Shown: in pieces, positions 17,757-21,257 of the stretch
Layout: each line of letters opens with the position of its first letter
Numbering within the stretch: position 1 is the stretch's first letter
Assembly (NCBI GenBank): GCA_000320545.1
Contig: ADNK01002816.1
Span: 1 to 21,257 of the forward strand
Direction: 5' to 3'
Length of the DNA stretch: 21,257 nucleotides
Origin: Bigelowiella natans CCMP2755
Taxonomy: Eukaryota > Cercozoa > Chlorarachniophyceae
Translations under genes and position numbers: made by a program
The notes under the pieces: model-generated
Seen by the model: only the letters and a program-made list of their open reading frames with translations
Told to the model about the DNA's origin: nothing
The model's database searches: none

Positions 17757-18382
17757 TCATGATTCGGTGTCCATCTCTTTTTGCAGCGCTGGGAGCGGAT
17801 ATTTGGCGTGAGGATTGTTGCAGGTGTACTGGTAGAAAGGGCCGTTGAAGTATCTACACAACATCGTTAGGACAAAGATACGGACGCAATCCATGATCAC
17901 GCTCAAACAAACACAGCGTCTTCGTGAGAGCGAAGCGCTATCTGCCAGCTTACAAGCGCACACCGCCGGAGTACACATGTCGCCGGAGGAGGTCCTTTTC
18001 GACCCCCCTCCCTCCCCCCGATGGGGAAAAAAAGGGGGGGGGGGGGGGGATTGGTTTTGTTAGAGGGCCTCACCCTTTGAGTTCGGGTAGTGCTCGGAAG
18101 TTGGTGTAGTACCTTTGTTAATGCGCGAGAATCATTTATGAGAGAAGGAGCGCACACACCGTTATATCGCTTGCGAGCACGGGCATTTGCTGATGGACAG
18201 GCTACTGTGCGCGCTGCTGCTGGGCTTAGCTCTCTCTACTAACTTGTTCAGATTGGGAAAGCCAGCAAGAAACGACGACGCGGCCTTGATCTCCACGCAG
18301 AAGCGCTCGTTCTGGTCCAACATTTCCCTGAGCGTGCGCGTGTGTTCGTGCGGGATTTTGTTGTATGTGATTGTGGTGTGTG

Positions 18383-18422
<40 letters not shown>

Positions 18423-18816
18423 GCGCGTATGCGTGTGTTGTGTGGAAATTACACGGTGCCATTCCGATGACACAAAAAGAGGCATTCATCTATCTGCACC
18501 CCCTCCCAACTAATCATGGGCGTTGTAGTGATAAAACTGACGAGAAAACTCGAATAAACTGAATTTTGTTGGAGCGATTTCCTCTTTTTCTCGCATTGCT
18601 TAGAATATGGTCGTTGCATCTATCTTTCCCCAGAAATGTCTTCTTCGCGAACAAAACCATTCGTTCTTAATCTCTCCCTTATCAACGCCGCACTGACCAA
18701 AGATGAAAATCGGGTGCTGTAGGCGTCTCCCCGTTCAAGAAAGGCTTCTTATGCAACCCAAGCCACTAGCGATTGAAGAACAGCAGACCCATGTCAAACT
18801 ACCAAACGAGAATACA

Positions 18817-18868
<52 letters not shown>

Positions 18869-19414
18869 CACATCCCCGTCCCTCTGTGGATCATCCCACT
18901 TCTCGTATACCGCTTCGAATTTCGCGTATTCCTTTGGAATGGTTTTGGTGATGTACGGCTCCTGTGCAAAGCAAACAGAGAAGAACACGGGACGATTGGG
19001 TGAAAGAAATCTGAAAAAGGACAAAAAAAAAAGAACGGGGGAGACTCCGCGCGATTTTGTCGCGACTCGTGCCGAGAACACGCGGTGAATTAGAAACAAC
19101 AAACGTCTCTCGAGTTTGCAAACCGACTGCTTTTAGGGCAAAGAAAACAAATCGATCATGAAGGCAACTACTCATCGCTTTAAGCAATTAGTCGCAAAGA
19201 CACGATATTCATAGCCAATCGGGACGGCTGCTACTCTAAATACGATGACTCCGATAACACAAATGCACGCACGTACGTAGTCTTGGCGTCCATAGAACGC
19301 CTTCACGGCTGCATTGCGCAGGTCATGGGCCTCACAGAGAAGTTGGTGAGTCTGATGATGGATGAAAGCAGAAATAACGACAGATAACATAATGCAGCAA
19401 TGATGAATCAATAT

Positions 19415-19452
<38 letters not shown>

Positions 19453-19502
19453 GCGTATATTTATGTGTGTGGGTGTATATTTTTATGATATTATTGTTAT
19501 TG

Positions 19503-19538
<36 letters not shown>

Positions 19539-19924
19539 ATTAATCAAATCTTTCCAGAGTTTTCTTCCAAAGTGATGGTCACCGTAGCAGCACAGCTCCC
19601 CATCAACCCAAGCCTGTAACAACACACGGAAGAATGCAAATCAAAGACCTCACCACAGTTACTTTTACAATGCGCAATAGCAGCAGAAACCATACATCGA
19701 CTTCAACGCATGTACACCCCCACAGGCAGCGAGTAGAAGTCAAAACGCGCCTCATCATAAAGTGTGTATGGTAGTGAGACTGAACGGTTGGAAAAACAAC
19801 ACATGGCTGGCAAGCAAAAATTGGCTGCTACTACTTTTCCGCTAAGAAGCACATGCACGCGAGGGTCTGCGTCACGAGCTCTCCTGTGGTTACAATGTAT
19901 TATCAATAAACTTTAATATTATAA

Positions 19925-19956
<32 letters not shown>

Positions 19957-20014
19957 ATGTACTATTCGGTGTTCTTGTGCATGTAGTAATCAATTACACA
20001 CACACACACACACC

Positions 20015-20058
<44 letters not shown>

Positions 20059-21053
20059 CGAGTTCCCAACCCAATTTCTATGTATCTTTCCTGCCTCTCG
20101 TCGGACGACGAGAAGCGAACATAGTCCTTCAGGGTGCTCCCCACACATTGCACGCATAACCCGCCAAAAACCCAAGAACCATTGCCGCAGCCGTAGTCGT
20201 ATGCGCGCGCTTTCTAGTGGACACTATCATCACCGCTCGCATTATCGATGACGAAGGGGAGATTCAAGAGAGGATTTCGCTTGATAAGTTCCGGCTTCGC
20301 CCCTGTCGTTGATGATACAGAGAACATTGTTTGAAGGGGGGGGGGGGGGGGGAGGGCGGTGTTACTTACTCTAGGCTAACAAAAACAGGGAGGTGATGGC
20401 TCTAGTTGTCGCTCTATTACCTTGAAACCAGGACTTCTTATCAACCTAAAGCGTGAATACACGCGTACACATATACAAAGCTACTGTGATGGCTGAATGG
20501 CGTTTAGAAACGGCGAGGGAGGGGGAGAGCGCAGATCGCGACAGCTCAATTTTGACAGCGCCGCGCTTTTGCGAGCTGCAGTAGGCCTCCCGTTCGGGCC
20601 GTGACGTTATTGTTCGTGTAGTGTGTGTTGTCTGTGTTCTGTTAGGCTGCTACAAAGACCGTTCCATCAGCGCTCATCTTGGCCTCAAAGTCCACCGCAC
20701 TCCAGTTTGCCCCTGCGAAGGCACACATCATTCGCAGCGGAGCCTTTCCGAAGAGAAAGACAGAGAGAAGAGAAGGGGGGCGGGGGGGGGTTGATCATGT
20801 TGATGAAAATAATGAGCGGATAAGTCTTCAAGATGGCATGGACGATTCGTTCAAAGCCAACACGGCTTGTGCAATGTCCCATCCACATCGAAATATACAC
20901 GTGATTACTCGTCATTTCTACTGTTATTATCATTATATTTTCATGCTGTAGTAAGAGCAGCCAAAGGCACAGCATATACTACTTTTCATATATCATTTAT
21001 GTCATGGTTAACCAACCCCAAGGCCTCGGATTTTCCAATAAGAAACTTGAAAC
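17757..21053 (-). CDS. Glutathione S-transferase, mu/sigma-like cytosolic class (5' end missing)
   Basis: Twelve exons on the minus strand with agreeing phases: 21053-21017, 20743-20654, 20445-20421, 20302-20234, 19883-19835, 19613-19583, 19351-19277, 18961-18872, 18747-18698, 18327-18244, 18112-18074, 17853-17757 (TGA at 17759-17757). The roughly 245 visible residues follow the GST fold. FQVSYWKIRGLG holds the putative catalytic Tyr (mu-class YWxIRG). APLRMMCAFAG and NPLLNLPFVIDNASG (cis-Pro loop) follow, then ELVTQTLA, the glutathione-binding (T)Q(S/T) motif. The helical domain has FLNGETPTAPDFHLW with the T-x-x-D N-capping box, LAGFPNLNK and YYTNFRALPELKG. The C-terminus extends by about 30 residues (YFNGPFYQYTCNNPHAK to MDTES). 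It should conjugate glutathione to electrophiles in the cytosol. The start codon lies past the right edge: no ATG exists on this strand from 21060 to 21257. The end of the second exon could be 20660 instead of 20654. Confidence 0.88.
18034..18049. repeat. Homopolymer G run (16 bp)
   Basis: G16 on the plus strand, a C tract in the sense of the glutathione transferase intron between exons 18112-18074 and 17853-17757. Similar runs lie in other introns of the minus-strand genes (4991-5003, 20336-20352, 21088-21101). Confidence 0.9.
18374..18421. repeat. (GT)n microsatellite
   Basis: GT tract of more than 40 bp in the intron upstream (sense) of exon 18327-18244 of the glutathione transferase gene. 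Confidence 0.95.
18814..18866. repeat. Compound (AC)n(GA)n microsatellite
   Basis: Ten AC units directly followed by about 16 GA units, in the intron after exon 18961-18872 of the glutathione transferase gene, 5 bp from its donor. Confidence 0.95.
19418..19536. repeat. (TA)n and (GT)n microsatellites
   Basis: A TA tract (19418-19447) and, 58 bp later, a GT tract (19506-19536), both in the intron between exons 19613-19583 and 19351-19277 of the glutathione transferase gene. Confidence 0.95.
19930..20056. repeat. (TA)n, then compound (AC)n(GA)n microsatellites
   Basis: TA tract at 19930-19956, AC tract at 19996-20013 and GA tract at 20017-20056, all within the intron between exons 20302-20234 and 19883-19835 of the glutathione transferase gene. 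Confidence 0.95.
20336..20352. repeat. Homopolymer G run (17 bp)
   Basis: G17 in the intron between exons 20445-20421 and 20302-20234 of the glutathione transferase gene; a C tract in the transcript, about 35 nt before the acceptor. Confidence 0.9.
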
Positions 21054-21257
21054 CTGCCGGAGCGAAAACAAAGAGGTATTGGAGGCGGGGGGGGGGGGGG
21101 GAGGAAAAAAATAAATACCAAAGCTTCTAAAGGCCAATATAAAAAGAGGGGGGAAAAGGGTTGACCTTTGTCTTCCCTCCTCTCTCCCCCACCCACAAAA
21201 AAGGTATTTTTTTAAAAGCTTCCCTTTCCTGGTGTGGCCGTGGGAAGGGGGGGGGGG

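Overview
The window is nuclear DNA of a eukaryote with a compact, intron-dense genome, probably a unicellular alga or other protist. Reading frames are broken into many short exons joined at GT-AG boundaries with matching phases. Introns and spacers are full of TA, CT/GA and GT/CA dinucleotide repeats and long G or C runs. No bacterial or organellar gene organisation, tRNA, rRNA, CRISPR or recognisable transposon is visible. The lineage cannot be fixed from sequence alone; a chlorarachniophyte-like alga is one possibility, as a guess only. All gene models were built by hand from splice sites, phase agreement and remembered family patterns.

Five genes alternate in strand. (1) 16-86, minus: only the first exon of a lysine-rich protein, continuing off the left edge. 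(2) 1306-3252, plus: a low-complexity Lys/Glu/Ala protein built on a tandem 60-bp (20-residue) repeat. One form ends in a CaaX-type tail; a possible splice form swaps it for another K/E/A exon. (3) 3259-8479, minus: a UVSSA-like protein with an N-terminal VHS/ENTH-type domain, assembled from about 14 exons and ending 6 bp from gene 2, tail to tail. UVSSA is the UV-stimulated scaffold of transcription-coupled repair. (4) 9424-15937, plus: about 26 small exons encoding an unrecognised protein of about 507 residues with a helical N-terminal region, a Ser-rich middle and coiled-coil segments. (5) 17757-21053, minus: a mu/sigma-like cytosolic glutathione S-transferase in 12 visible exons; its start codon lies beyond the right edge.

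Genes 3 and 4 are divergent across about 0.94 kb; genes 2/3 and 4/5 converge. The 1.8 kb between genes 4 and 5 holds a striking stretch packed with short perfect palindromes built from GCTAGC and TGCATGCA, and a smaller island of the same style lies at about 2745-2915. No shared pathway links the five genes: one is a DNA-repair scaffold, one a detoxification enzyme, and the other three are low-complexity or unrecognised proteins.

The most unusual points are the two palindrome islands, the CaaX-terminated repeat protein with a possible CaaX-less isoform, a 110-bp duplication that copies a 3' splice site of the UVSSA-like gene, and the unidentified many-exon coiled-coil gene.
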